Source: Nyssa sinensis (taxonomy: Eukaryota; Streptophyta; Magnoliopsida; Cornales; Nyssaceae). From it: a stretch of 64,000 bases of DNA. The stretch covers positions 16,634,651 to 16,698,650 of the forward strand of contig CM018036.1 of the NCBI GenBank assembly GCA_008638375.1. The letters run 5' to 3'. This document shows, piece by piece, positions 12,666 to 24,349 of the stretch. The first letter of the stretch is position 1. Every line of letters begins with the position of its first letter. The position numbers and the translations under genes were made by a program. The notes beneath the pieces were generated by a model, which did not search any database, was not told where the DNA came from, and worked only from the letters and a program-made list of their open reading frames with translations.

Positions 12666-13868
12666 TGGACATTTCAGGTAAAAAGATGAGTGATGACTCC
12701 TTTGACTCATTCATTTTTTGGAACACTCCTCAATTAACATATATAACTTCTATTCTTTCATTTCTTATACTTTGTCTGCCAGTTGGAGACGTCACCTATC
12801 TTTTGTACTACATTCTCTCTTTCAATTAAGTTTGTCTTATATGCTAAAAAATAAATAAAATAACATAACGGTGCTGACAATTTTTTATTTTGTCAACTCA
12901 AGTCCTGAGCAAAATAAAAATAAAAAATGAATTTGAAATACTAAATGAAAAATAAAAAGATGTCAATCTCATACACGAAGAATCTGGAACTGGTTGAAAG
13001 AAATGGGGCAAAATCAGAATGAATCTCAAGGTTGCGGAGCCATCGGTTACAAAGGTTACCCAGTAAATGCAGCAGGTTACCGGAAACAAGAAGAAAGAAT
13101 TAAAAGTCCAATCCGAATTCTTGGCACTAGCTGTGCTTTTTTTTTATATAAGTAGTGTGCTTGTTATCATATTGAAGTCTCTATTTCTTGTAGAGCTTCC
13201 ATTTTCTTTTTCTTTATTTTTTTTAAAAAGAAAAAAAAAAAAAAGGTGAAGTATATGGTGAAGAATGCAATTGCCACCACTAACCAATTATATTTCTTGG
13301 CAAGCTTCCATTGTATTTTACTAACAAGAACTACAAACCAATATACCAAATAACCCAGCAACAATAGATAGAGACAAATTTTGATTTGAATGGTCTGATA
13401 TTAAAATGTCTTGTTTTGACAAGTAAAGAAGATCTGCTATTAAAATGTTATTCAAAAACTTATTAAAAAAAGGGACCTCATCTCACACAGTTTTACACAA
13501 GTTGACATGTTGAAGTAGAAAGAAATCAAGCCACTAAATGCCCAAAAGAGAAAAGAACAAAAATATTTAAAATACAGATCTAAACACACATGAATCAAAT
13601 GATAAAGCTAACAAGTTACCATAAAACCCTAATGAAAAAGAAACATTTTGGAAAAGAAATTGTTTGGTAAATATGTCAATCAACCCAAGAAAATTCACTC
13701 TAGAATGTAGACAATTATTATAATAATAATCCAGATAACATTTCTTGATATTTGGGATACCAATCGAATGGTAGCACCATTAATTTCCAATTGTTTATTT
13801 TTTGGATAATTGTTAATTTCCATTTGTTAATTTTGTTTTTTTAAAGAACAGAAAATGATTGTTTGAAC
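12666..13868. other. non-coding stretch left of eIF2B exon 2
   Basis: No exon of the eIF2B gene is recognised on the minus strand. The stretch holds A/T homopolymers (for example 13220-13245) and no identifiable repeat. If the gene is intact this is part of its intron 2. Confidence 0.4.
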
Positions 13869-14003
13869 CTTTTGCAGCAGCTTTTGCAGCTCGTTGAGAC
13901 TCCTGCAGGGCACGCCTTGTAGCTTTTGATGTTTTCTCTTTTTGTGGCTTTGAGCTTGATGACAAATCATTTGCCACTCCTACAACTGTTCCTTCACCCT
14001 TTT
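13869..14003 (-). CDS. eIF2B delta subunit, exon 2 (partial gene)
   Basis: The reverse strand shows a 3' splice site (pyrimidine tract then TTGCAG, AG at 14005-14004), 135 coding bases without a stop, and a 5' splice site (AAAG then GT at 13868-13867). Joined in phase to exon 1, it reads EKGEG..., then a basic, Ala/Lys/Gln-rich helix with KEKTSKATRRALQESQR and AAKAAAKG. That helix is the conserved linker ahead of the catalytic region in plant eIF2B delta proteins. eIF2B delta is a regulatory subunit of the cytosolic guanine nucleotide exchange factor for eIF2. The exon enters and leaves in phase 1, which supports a real exon. The following exons (the conserved C-terminal IF-2B domain) were not found in the window. 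Confidence 0.8.
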
Positions 14004-15519
14004 CTGCAAGATTTTAATTTTTCTTTTAATTCAATACTGCAACTTATAAAAGGCAAGCAAACAAAAATTCCAAATTGACTAAAAAGATTTTTATTTACAA
14101 ATTGAAAATTCTCAACATGAACAACTGTATAAATAGAAACAATGACCCCACAATTCCACGACCAATTGCCATAAAAGTTAAGCCCATTGAAAAGATGAAA
14201 AACTTCAACTTATATAAGCACATAAATGTAATTTATCAAATCATATATGAATAGATAAGTAGGTCGAGTTGCCTCAAGTGCTGAGCCATAGTTTTGTTTT
14301 TCAATTATTTTTTTTGAAACGCCATTGCTTCAATATGACTGGTATCATGATTTTAAAAGATTTGGTTTGTAATATACAAAAATTAGTGTTCTGCAAATTT
14401 CCTGAATGAGCTAGAAGACTCTTGGTACGAAATCCTTTCCATAGACTGGATAACCATTGATAACACAACCCAATTATGGTCCTAGGAAAACTCTTTAACC
14501 CAAATCTGCCACTCTTATCTTAGGCAGCCACCGCCTTTGTCTTTGCCAATTTTCTCCAATCCCATATCATAAGCAACACAATGAAGAAAAACAACTTCTT
14601 GGAATCCCATCCCACCAAACAAGCTAAAGAAAGGCCACCTCCATCTTCAATATGATTTACAGGAAGCCTTGAGTTTCAGCATGAGTCCAAATCAAATTAA
14701 TTAACACTAAAAGATTCCCAAATTGGCCTCCTAATTAGGGAAAGTTTGAAATGAGCAAGGTACCAAGTACCACTCAAACTTTTGACTGACTTGGAAAAGC
14801 AATTTTCCAAAAGGTGATTAATTCAAGACATCACTCCAGGATGGCACGGTCACAGACTATGAGTTTTTACCTATGATTTGAGATGGCATCACATTCTTGG
14901 TCCTGATGACTGCTTTTATGCCAGTTATATTACATTAGCTCCAATTGGAGGGGCAACCATGAACATACACTACCTAGTAGAATTTGATCTGCTGTAGCAC
15001 AAAAGGAAATCATCGTTACTAAATGTAGTCTTGACACCAATAGAAACAAAGATGGCCCCTGAATGCAAAGCATGAAATAAGATTGGTTATTAGCATATTA
15101 AATATAAATATTTGAACAGCCAGTGTAAATTAAAATTTCTAAGTTACAACTCTTAAATAAATACTTTGCATCTAGCGAAATGAGTAGGGATGGGCATAAT
15201 AGAGAGTGATTCTCTTTGCTCTTGTATAGTTTTCAGACCATCCTAGCACTTGCATTGCTCTTCATGAGGTGATTCTATAAGTTGAAAACTGGCTATCTAC
15301 CTACCTACCATGAACCTCATCCTTCTCTGTGCTTGAGACCAAGTATGTAAAAACTTAAATATAAAACGAACTATTGTCTACAAGTCTTTTTTCTTCCGCA
15401 ATTGTGTGCATGTCTCCAACCATCAAATTGTAACATGAAAAATGATTAACACACTCAATGGAAATAGAAGAATTAGGATTCATTAATTTTTTTTTACCGG
15501 TAAAAACTAGGCTTCGTTG

Positions 15520-15640
15520 ATTTTTATTTTTATTTTTGATAGGTAATACACACCCATGTTCCAATAGGACTTGAACCCTATACCTCCCCCTTTGGGAGTA
15601 GCAAGAGATACCTCTCAAGCTAATAGCTAGTGGTAAACTT
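15520..15640 (-). mobile_element. tRNA-derived SINE-like insertion
   Basis: On the minus strand an A-box-like TAGCTTGAGAGG is followed about 40 bases later by a B-box GGGTTCAAGTCC. A simple AAAAATAAAAATAAAAATC tail then follows. This is the layout of a tRNA-related SINE. The cloverleaf is not intact, so it is not a tRNA gene. Confidence 0.55.
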
Positions 15641-15668
15641 CATTGATGTATTACTCATCTATTGTCAT

Positions 15669-15768
15669 GTACACTAGACAAATATTATGATCATAGTTGT
15701 TAAAATCTTATGATTCGTGTACACTAGACAAATATTATGATCATAGTTATTAAAATCTTATGATACGA
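15669..15768. repeat. 50-bp tandem duplication
   Basis: Two nearly identical copies with a 50-bp period begin GTACACTAGACAAATATTAT, differing at only one or two bases. They lie inside eIF2B intron 1. Confidence 0.9.
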
Positions 15769-15981
15769 TTCATTTTGGCCATGTTTGATACAATTTGCTA
15801 TGCAAAGCCTGTATTGTAAGAAGAGATTAATGTATCTATGTGAATTGAGATAAAATCTCAGAATTTACTAACCAGAAACAATTTGTGCAATTCAGTAGCC
15901 TATTAAACCTGAAAACCCAAAAAAAAAAAAGGCCCTTGCTAATTTTATAATTATTTCCCTCCAAAATAAGCTTCTCAAAGT

Positions 15982-16132
15982 CCTTTTAGTAGGTGTTTGG
16001 GGGAAGCTCCCCCAACACAACAGCACATTCCAAAAGCTTAGCCAAATGGCCAAGAACATTTGCAAGGGCAGCTTTTGCACCGCAAACACAAAAGTGGGCA
16101 TGCAAAAGCTATCCCAAACGGGCCCTTAAAGG
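15982..16132. mobile_element. short inverted-repeat element (MITE-like)
   Basis: The left end CCTTTTAGTAGGTGTTTGGG and the reverse complement of the right end (CCTTTAAGGGCCCGTTTGGG) form imperfect terminal inverted repeats around about 100 bp. The GGGCCCGTTTGG motif is common at the ends of plant MITEs. A target duplication was not resolved. Confidence 0.5.
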
Positions 16133-16194
16133 CTTTACAGTTAAGATATACTATTTTTCACCTCTCTTCCCTCTTTTCTATGCTATTAGAGATA

Positions 16195-16338
16195 TCTAGA
16201 CTCCTTATCAAGACACGAATTTGACCTTGGTCTCTCGACAAAACTCCAATTCAAAACCCTTATTTATCTAGACTCCTTTCCAAGACACAGAATTTGACCT
16301 TGGTCTCTCAACAAAACTCCAATTCAAAACCTTTTTTT
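16195..16338. repeat. 72-bp tandem duplication
   Basis: Two copies of a unit starting TCTAGACTCCTT contain TTTGACCTTGGTCTCTC and AACAAAACTCCAATTCAAAACC-like text, with a 72-bp period and few differences. Inside eIF2B intron 1. Confidence 0.9.
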
Positions 16339-16633
16339 CCCCCACAAATTCCTACTTATCAAGGGAATTTTTTAAAATTAACTTCATCAGAGTTTACTTC
16401 TGCTTTGTCCATGGATTTTTTTAATGTTTACAAAAAAGGAAGTGAAGTGATAATCCCATATAGGATCATTGTACTTGTATCGATGATTGTAAGGGTTGTA
16501 ATGCTATATTGTGATACTGCATATTTGGGTGGTTTTATTTGGACAAAATATCAGTTAGTAAAACTTGTGGAGTTGTTTTGATTGTTTACCAGTTCTGGAA
16601 GAAGTTTTATTTATTTATTTATTTTTTTTTTTT

Positions 16634-16651
16634 GGGGGGGGGGGGGGGGGG
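16634..16651. repeat. G18 homopolymer after a T11 run
   Basis: Eighteen consecutive G follow eleven T, then GTAGAGAGAGA. Such a run is exceptional in AT-rich plant DNA and may be length-variable or a sequencing weak point. Confidence 0.9.
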
Positions 16652-18000
16652 TAGAGAGAGAGATGAAAGGAAAAGGAGCAACAGAGCTAATGGCGATATT
16701 GGAGGATCAACATGTTGTTGCAACAGCAACCATATATGCATATGTTCCAAACAAAAAGCAAACTTTTGAAACGCTAAACAAAAAATATTGAAAGAATTAG
16801 TAACAAAGTGAGAATTGGAAATTCAAAAAATTTGATGATTCTTATATTCCATGTTTTTCCTTTCAATTTGATTAAAAGACATACATTTCTAATACAATGA
16901 AATTGCTTGGTGAATATGACAAGGGCACAAACAACCTTCTCATCATGAAACTAAGGTAACTTTCTTTTAAAAAAAATGTTGACAATATTAATGAAACTTT
17001 TGAATAAGTACAACAAAGAATCCAAGAGGATAGTAGTAAATAAGGGAAGCACGTTGTCGACATAAATTTCGTACAAAGGATCGCAAACCCTGCAAGATTT
17101 GTTATCAACAAATTGTTAAAAAATGTAAGTTGGGTCGCGGATTCTTACCTCCAATCTAACATCTGTTATATTGTTAACTACATCTAAAAAAAAAAAAAGG
17201 AAAACCTCTGATTCTCAAAGAAGTGATAAGATAATATAAAAGAAACAGTAGCTATAAAAAAAATAGATAATTTTTATTTACGGGTGAGGTCTCGACTCCT
17301 TTTTTACAATACGATTTCAAATGGAAGAAGGGTTGGGAACCCTTTATCTGAACAATTCCATTCTTCAAGAAAATGGGTAATAGAAATCAGAAAAAAAGGA
17401 AGCAAGCATGTAGAAATGGGACTTTGAAAGTCGTTTGGTTCTCTTCGTTCTTCAAATTTTGAAGCTTTAGGTGTTTCGGATCTTGTTGCCTTGTAAGGAA
17501 CTTCTAAAGTTTTCTGGTGCTAACTATGGTCTCTCTCTAGGCTTCAAAAGTACTCTCTCTTTCTCTCTCTGGCCAAAAAAGTCCCCAGACTGTCGCTACA
17601 AAGGCTCTTTTATAGCCACAAACAATAGGATTTGTTTCAAGATTTGTTTTAATTTAAATTTAAATTTTCTTTTAGAGATAGAAGCTTATCCCTATCTAAA
17701 CTTCAAATTTCAATTTGAAATTTAATTTATCGTTTTATCTTATTTGAATGGTTCAAGGTTAGCTAATGGGCTTCTATACAAACCCCTATATAGCTTGTTG
17801 GATTCTCATTTTCTTTAAAATTTTGCAGCCCAAAGTTGAATGGCGTAATGAAGTCAATGTAGTTCATTGAGATTTTGGTGCCAACACACGTTGCCTATTA
17901 GACAATATGATCACATCACTGAAAAACTTGTATAGTACTATATACTACATATATATTTATAATTTGTATACCTCCTATTTTATTTACATTATATTTTTTA

Positions 18001-18375
18001 TTTGCATACCTACTATGTCCTAATGTTTCAAAATTTGACGACATATTCCTGATTCACAGTTTTGAAAATAGGATATTGATTCACAATGTAAATCCTGAAT
18101 ACAATATATTTTTTATTTGCATACCTACTATTTCCTAATGTTTCATAAATTGACGATATATCTCTTGATTCACGATTTTGAAAATAGGATATCAATTCAT
18201 AATATAAATCCTGATTTAACAACTATGATTGTCAGGATATTGATTCACAACATAAATCCCGAATACAATATGTTTTTTTAAAAAATTGACAGCATATCTC
18301 CTGATTCATGATTTTGAAAATAGGATATTAATTCACAATATAAACCCTGATTTAACAACTATGATTGTGACGAGC
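18001..18375. repeat. three imperfect tandem copies, 115-136 bp
   Basis: Units share TTTGCATACCTACTAT, TTGACGA-ATAT, GATTCA-GATTTTGAAAATAGG and ATATTGATTCACAA-ATAAATCC. Unit-to-unit offsets are 115 and 136 bp. Inside eIF2B intron 1. Confidence 0.85.
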
Positions 18376-18377
18376 AA

Positions 18378-18655
18378 ATTCCATGCTCAGATGAATCAAA
18401 AAGATTGTGCTCCACACTCTATTCAAGTTCTAGCCAAAGTACTTGCAGACCTTTCTAGGTTGCACTTTCAAATACATCAAATACAATTTGCTCCATGCTT
18501 GTCTCTTCTTCCGGGCCAAAATAATTGTTTAATCTTTCTGCAGACCATTTTGGATCCCATGTTTAAATGAATCAAATACAATGTGTTCCTTGCTCCTGCC
18601 TCTCTGGCTTTGTGCCAAAGTAATGTTTTAATCTTTTGGCAGACTATCCAGTAAA
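18378..18655. repeat. about three diverged tandem units, 80-100 bp
   Basis: Recurring blocks are AAATACAAT-TG-TCC-TGCT, a C/T-rich segment, GCCAAA-TAAT and GTTTAATCTTT-GCAGAC. The copies are clearly related but diverged. Inside eIF2B intron 1. Confidence 0.6.
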
Positions 18656-18701
18656 CTTTTTTTTTCTCCTCAAAAGTAAATAAATTGTTAGCATTTTTAA
18701 G

Positions 18702-18890
18702 TATTCCAGAATACTAGTGTTCAAGTCAACACATTATATTATGGTATTATCTACTGCTTTCCCATGTTGTGCAAAAATCATTTATACTCTGTATCCTATT
18801 CTAACTATTCCAAAATACAAGTTTTTCAAGTCAAAATATTATATATGGTATTGTAATCTATATCTTTCCCATGTTGTGCAAAGATAGTTT
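18702..18890. repeat. tandem duplication, 104-107 bp period
   Basis: Both copies contain TATTCCA-AATAC, TTCAAGTCAA-A-ATTATAT and CCCATGTTGTGCAAA. Inside eIF2B intron 1. Confidence 0.8.
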
Positions 18891-19596
18891 CTCCTCCTTA
18901 TCTTTTGACTTTCTGTCTCCCCCCAACAAACCATGCATCATTCATGAAACTATGGACCTCACTTAACAGCACAAAATTTCAACACATGCATCTTCATAAC
19001 CTATGCAGAAAGCACGTACCCCAGTATGGAAAGAAGGGAAGTTATTCCAAGTTGTTCAAATCCAATGACATTCACGAATTTACTTTCTAACATACCTTCT
19101 GATGCTTCCAGCCTATTCATCCTCGTTTCGGTAACACCTCCTCAAAATATTAGTTCAACAAAAACCGTAGACTTCCCAGAGTTCTTAATGAGTGCAGTCC
19201 AGATCTCTAAGTTCTTTCAATTGTTCAGCTGGATATTGATTGATATTCTAAGCTAGAAATTATACAAAAGAACAATTAAAATGGTCAAATGTTCTAAAAT
19301 GTTATATCCGAAAAATTCCAAATTCAATCAAACATTCCAACTTAAACTCAGCCTTCTTCTTCCATTTTTATTTTGAACTTCGTTCTAATTTTAATAGAGA
19401 TTTCAAGCTAATTCCAAATTCTTAAACAATGATAGATCCAAAGGTGAGAACGGAAAGTTACAGTACAACACTAAATAAATATAAACAAATAAAAATTATA
19501 CAAACAAATACACGTTTCAAATAAGAGTTGGGATTCTTATCAGCGAGAGAAATAGAAAGACCCGGGGGGGGGGGGGGGTTAAGGGTCTAGAATTAC

Positions 19597-20068
19597 CAGA
19601 CACTCCTTGAGCCTTCTTCGCTTCCGAATCTGCCGTCAAGTCTAATCCGCCAGTCGGAAAAGACGAAGCGAATTTCCCCGAATTGCTTCTTCTAATCCAA
19701 TTCGCCGAGTCCTCAGAGAATGCTCCGTCCATCATGTTACTCGAAGGCGATAGCACCGGAGACGTCCCGAGGAGCGACTCTGACGGGTTGTAGCTCCCTA
19801 CCGGAACGTTTTCGGTCGAAGACCGCCTCAGCGCCGACGGTGGGACAGGCATGCCAACGGCGCGTGATGAATGGAGAGCCAAAGTGGACGAGAGATTGTC
19901 GGAGGCGTGACGCGGCGGGGGAATCATGACCGGGGAGAGCCAGTTATCAGTTGGAGAGATGGAGTCGGGCGGACCGGACTGAGTCCGGTCCGGGGGCGGT
20001 GGCGGGGTGAAGAAACCCACACGGCGCATTTTAGGGTCGATCAATCTTGAATTCCGACGCGAGTCCAT
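19597..20068 (-). CDS. eIF2B delta subunit, exon 1 (partial gene)
   Basis: 472 bases encode 157 uninterrupted residues plus one base, ending at a 5' splice site (TCTG then GTAATT). The protein starts MDSRR and has VGFFTPPPPP, a PPDSISPTDNWLSPVMIPPP segment, a VPVGSYNPSESLLGTSP motif and RRSNSGKFASSFP. Together these are the hallmark N-terminus of plant eIF2B delta. The region is proline/serine-rich and probably disordered. The start at 20068 is chosen because plant members begin MD-RR; an in-frame ATG at 20173 would add 35 residues of unlike character. The subunit belongs to the decameric eIF2B complex that recycles eIF2-GDP in the cytosol. Intact reading and in-phase splicing argue for a live or recently live gene. 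Confidence 0.85.
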
Positions 20069-20220
20069 GGGAAGAGGACTGATGACGGCTTCGAATTGGA
20101 TACTGCAGCAGAGAAGCTGAAGAGAGTTTGGCAGTGTCGAGGAAATAGAATGTGATGATAAATATTTATTCATATAGCATCTCCGAGTGATTCGAGACTA
20201 AAATTTAAATTTGAGTGAAT

Positions 20221-20229
20221 ATTTATATA
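20221..20229 (-). promoter_or_regulatory. candidate TATA box of eIF2B delta gene
   Basis: The minus strand reads TATATAAAT about 155 bases upstream of the chosen start codon, which would leave a leader of roughly 120 nt. The leader contains a 4-codon upstream ORF. A TATA-like match is weak evidence in AT-rich DNA. Confidence 0.4.
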
Positions 20230-20530
20230 AAAAAAAAATTAATAAGTACTTAAACTCAAATTTAAATAAAATTTTGTTTAAATTTAAACTTAAATGAGTA
20301 TAAAAAAATATGAGACACAAATTCAACTTTTACTCAAATTCATCAGATACTCTTATAATGTAAGTACTATCCTTATCATATTTTTTTATCAAAAATATTT
20401 ATACAGATGAGTTAAGAATATTGTATTATTTACTATCATATCATGTCATGATATAATATAAAATTAATACATTACTTATAAACTCTTTCAGGTAAAACTT
20501 TTTAATCAACATAGTATTACTCAAAAGTTT

Positions 20531-20917
20531 TAACGAAAGATTTTACATAGATGAATTAGCAGTATTGTATTGATTTTATATCACATAATGATGTGATATA
20601 ATATGATAGAGTTTCAATACAACATTGCTAACTCACCTATCTCTTAGAATATATTCAATCACATTTTTTTGCTAGGGTAATTAAGTTATAGGAGTATTTT
20701 CTTTTGTTTGTTTCATTAATCGTTAACGAAAGATTTTACAAAGATGAGTTAGTAGTATTAGATTGATTTTATATCACATAATGATGTGATATAATATGAT
20801 AGAGAGTCAATAGAACATTGCCAACTTGCCTATCTCTTAGAATATATTCAATCACATTTTTTTGCTCGGGTAATTAAGTTATGGGAGTGATTTTTTTTTT
20901 GTTTGTTTCATTAATCG
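20531..20917. repeat. two copies of a 193-195 bp tandem repeat
   Basis: Copy one starts at 20531 and copy two at 20724. Both begin TAACGAAAGATTTTACA and end GTTTGTTTCATTAATCG. Each contains a perfect 9-bp inverted repeat, ATATCACAT-AATG-ATGTGATAT. A third, diverged partial copy lies at about 20410-20470. They sit 460-850 bp upstream of the eIF2B start codon. Confidence 0.9.
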
Positions 20918-21203
20918 GAGTGATTTTCTTTTTTCCTTTTTTGCTTCATTAATATATATACTTAAATTTAATTAATTTTTATTTAGCTTTACTTTCTTAC
21001 TTTTTATAATTAGAACAAAAAGACTTCATAACATATATTGCTATCTTTTTCTTTTGAAATAAAGTGATCTAATTATTATTAATAAGAAAAATCAGATTGG
21101 AAGATTCTTACAATGAAAGAAAGAGAATCCTCCAACCACATAATAGCAGAATCAATATATCAGGTATGAAGAGCAAATTTATGTATTATGCCATTACCAC
21201 ACG
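20918..21203. other. short AT-rich stretch before the nested LTRs
   Basis: Nothing recognisable. It ends in the target sequence ACGAG (21204-21208), duplicated at 36222-36226. Confidence 0.5.
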
Positions 21204-21564
21204 ACGAGTGTCACGACCCGAAACTCACCCTATGCGGATTAAGAGTTGCGAGGGTGGCTTGCAAGCTGTTCCTAACAAATTTTAATTGAGGTTCACGAAT
21301 AATGTTATCAAATTAGATAATTAAGTAACAAAATCAAAATAAGGTTTACAAACCATGATAAAAGTGATTCTTAAATTACAGATCCTTTAACAAAATGTCA
21401 TCCCTAGGATGTGGAGTCATGGGAGAGAGAGACTATAACATACTTAGTCTATTACAACTTATAACAAAAAGAATCCACCATTACATGCGGAAGATAGATC
21501 CGTGAGCAAAAACGTGACACTTGCTAGCAATTAACACCCTATTGTCCCCCTGTAATGTCCTTTC

Positions 21565-21605
21565 CTGAAAAAGATATATAAATTTGGAGTGAGCTAACTT
21601 AGCTC
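21565..21605 (-). other. LTR-1 hairpin and splice-acceptor-like site
   Basis: The minus strand has GAGCTAA-G-TTAGCTC (21605-21591), a 7-bp stem, followed by TTTTTCAGGA with AG at 21566-21565. The other LTR copies keep a stem and a TTTCAG-like site at the matching place. Confidence 0.6.
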
Positions 21606-22203
21606 AATAAGTAAATTCTCTCGCTCTACCATAGGTCAAGGTTAGTTTAGATAACAGAGTGCAACAATGAGGTAGGCGAAAGGTTATAGAAAAATAGTTA
21701 ATCACAAGGGAAAACAAATCACTAAGAATGACCCGTGGGTCAAAGACATATTCCAAAAATAGCTTGAAAGGAGATGTGAGCAAATTAGCAAGACAACAAT
21801 AATGGATTCAACACATATAATATTTAGCTGCCAAGAATCACGAGATATTAAATCGAATGTAATGATAAACATGAAAAACATATCCACAAATCAAAGAGTA
21901 CATCATCAGACTATGATCAAGGTATAAAATATATAATACATGAATAATAAATCTAATAGATGCTATCAACAAATAAGGCCCGGCTACCACCAAACAACGC
22001 ACATTTGGGTTCACCCCTTGTAATACCCTGACCCAAAACATAACACTAGAACTGAGATAGGTCGGGTCAACCGATGTGTGAATCGGCTTATAAACCGAAA
22101 ATGAAGTATAATAAGTTAGTCATTTTTAAGTAATTCCGAATAACCGAGGGACTACCAGTACGAGGAAGCGGGATACACGAAAAAAAATGTGTACGCTAAT
22201 ACA

Positions 22204-22204
22204 T

Positions 22205-22238
<34 letters not shown>

Positions 22239-22418
22239 GCATATGTATATATATAGGCATATATATATATAAATGTATAAATATATATATTGGTGTGTGC
22301 GCATTATATGTGTATATATGTATATATGGGTATACATATATATATATGTGTGTGTGTGTGTGTAGTATAAATATATATGTATATAAAAGCTGATATATAT
22401 GTGTGTGTGTGTGTATGT
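22204..22418. repeat. compound CA/TA/TG microsatellite
   Basis: Alternating (CA)n, (TA)n and (TG)n blocks, including two (TG)8-9 tracts at about 22349-22363 and 22401-22414. Apparent open frames over it are simple-sequence artefacts. Confidence 0.95.
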
Positions 22419-24349
22419 ATATATCAAGTGCATACAAGGCATGTAAGTGGGCTAGTGTGTGTCGGTTGTAAGGTATGTGTATTATATATTATATAGTATA
22501 TGTATATGAGATATCTCATGAAATCAAATGCAAAGAAAACAAAGCAGAAAAGAGAAAAAGAAAAGTCAACAAAAGGAGGAAGAAAAGAGAAAAAGGAAAG
22601 AGAGAGGAAAGGAGGAAGTGGGCAGTGCTTGGAGTGTGTATATATATATATATATGTATGTATGTATGTGTGAGTGTTTGAGTTGAGAGAAAAACAGAAA
22701 AATAGAAGCAAAGTAGAGAAGCTGTGAGCATTTAGAGGGATTTAGAAGTAGAAACAAAGAAATAGCAGCAAAAGAAAATGTGAGAAAACTCTTTGTAATT
22801 TTCAAGTTTCAATTGCTGAATTTTTTGTAGAATTGCTTAAAGATTAGAAAAAAATTACATGGTTTTAAAGAGCATGAAAAATGATAAATTTAGGAAGAAA
22901 CCGCAGCCCATTTGGTTAAGAAATGAGTGAGAAAAACCAATTTAAAGTTTGAATAAAAATTTTCAGGGTCATTGGGTTTTTTATTGATTTAACTTGTTTT
23001 ATGAATGGGCAATTGTTTTCCATAGGTGAAGCAACTTGTAGGTAAAATTTGAGCTCAAAACAATGGCTAAAAAGCCATGAAAAGGTGAAAATTCAATTCG
23101 CCGAAAAATTGGGATAGCTCGCCGGAGTTAGCTGCAACTCCATTTTTCGAGGCCTTTCGGTGATACAAACTAAATTTCAAGGGTAGGTATGGGAAGCCCA
23201 TGAGGAGTAGAAGAGGACCCCGTTGGTCGGACGTCGAAACAGTTGCTAGAAAATGGCCGTCGTGGCCAGAGAAGACAATAGGGGCACAGCTGGCCAGTGC
23301 GCTGTGCATGTTGGGTGTTTTGGGCTTTTGGGTCATGGGTTGGGTCGGGTTGACCCGCCCAACCCAATATGGGTTAGACCCAATACGGGTGTAGCTTGAG
23401 GGATTTTTAAAAGTTTAAAAAAATGTGATTTAGGGCTATTTGGTTATAGATATAGTAGATTGAAATTTAAATTGAAATGAGAACAAGAATACCCTATACA
23501 AAGTTTGGGTAATCCACTGTTTGGCTATTCCAAGTTAGAATAGGAGTTTATGAAAATTAAAAATTTACCTAGAACTTATGATAATTAGATTTTGACCCTA
23601 AGTAATAAAATAATATTAAATTTAAAGGAAAAATTACCAAAAAATTTACCAAAATGCCCCTAAGTCAAAAAGTAGTCAAACGGACTCCGATTAAAGTAAA
23701 AAAATAGTGAATTTTTATTATTTTGAGCATTCTGGACTCAACGGTGGAGTCTTATTTACAAAAAAAAGGTCTCGAGAAGTAAGGACCCGTAAAAGTGTAA
23801 AATAATCGTTTTGCTCTTTTTGGTACAAATGTCGGAATTGAATTCCGCAAAAGCCTAAACCGACTTTCTTCGATATTCCATACACAATGGTAGAATCTAA
23901 ATTAGTAAAAGAGAAACTTATAGAAATGATGCATAAAATTTGATGAATAGCATAAATTATGTATATAATAGATTGAGGTATATTTCTTGAATACTAGGAA
24001 TATCAAAGGGGAAAGAGAAGGATATCTGACTTTCTCAATTATATTATAAAGGTAAGTAAAATTCGATCTCTGTATGTGGCAAAGACCTAGTTGTATTATG
24101 CATGTGTTTCTTGTCATAGCCATATTGTGTTTATGCCTTCAGATGTTATTGAATTACATTGATGCTTGTTCTAGTTCGTGAATATTTCTATATTTTGAGC
24201 ATGTGATCACTATACAGTTTGGTTTATGATGTCTGAATGATGTACAATCATATATTATACTCTGATAAGAGTCATGATCGTTTCATACATCATTGATTAA
24301 AAGAGTGACGCACAGTCACGATGCCCATTAGATACTACAATCCACTATT

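Larger units (their letters stand above)
14004..19596 (-). other. eIF2B delta intron 1 (5.6 kb)
   Basis: The intron is bounded by GT (19596-19595) and AG (14005-14004) on the minus strand. It contains a tRNA-derived SINE-like insertion (about 15520-15640), a small inverted-repeat element (15982-16132), poly-G runs at 16634-16651 and 19564-19578, and at least five separate local tandem duplications (listed separately). No open frame inside resembles a known protein. Confidence 0.7.

Noticed and set aside
14400..15060. Moderately GC-balanced stretch in eIF2B intron 1 that might be an exon
   Set aside because: Neither strand gives a sustained frame with splice sites or a known motif.
22126..22711. 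Several overlapping open frames with His/Tyr/Ile/Thr repeats
   Set aside because: They translate CA/TA/TG microsatellites on both strands.
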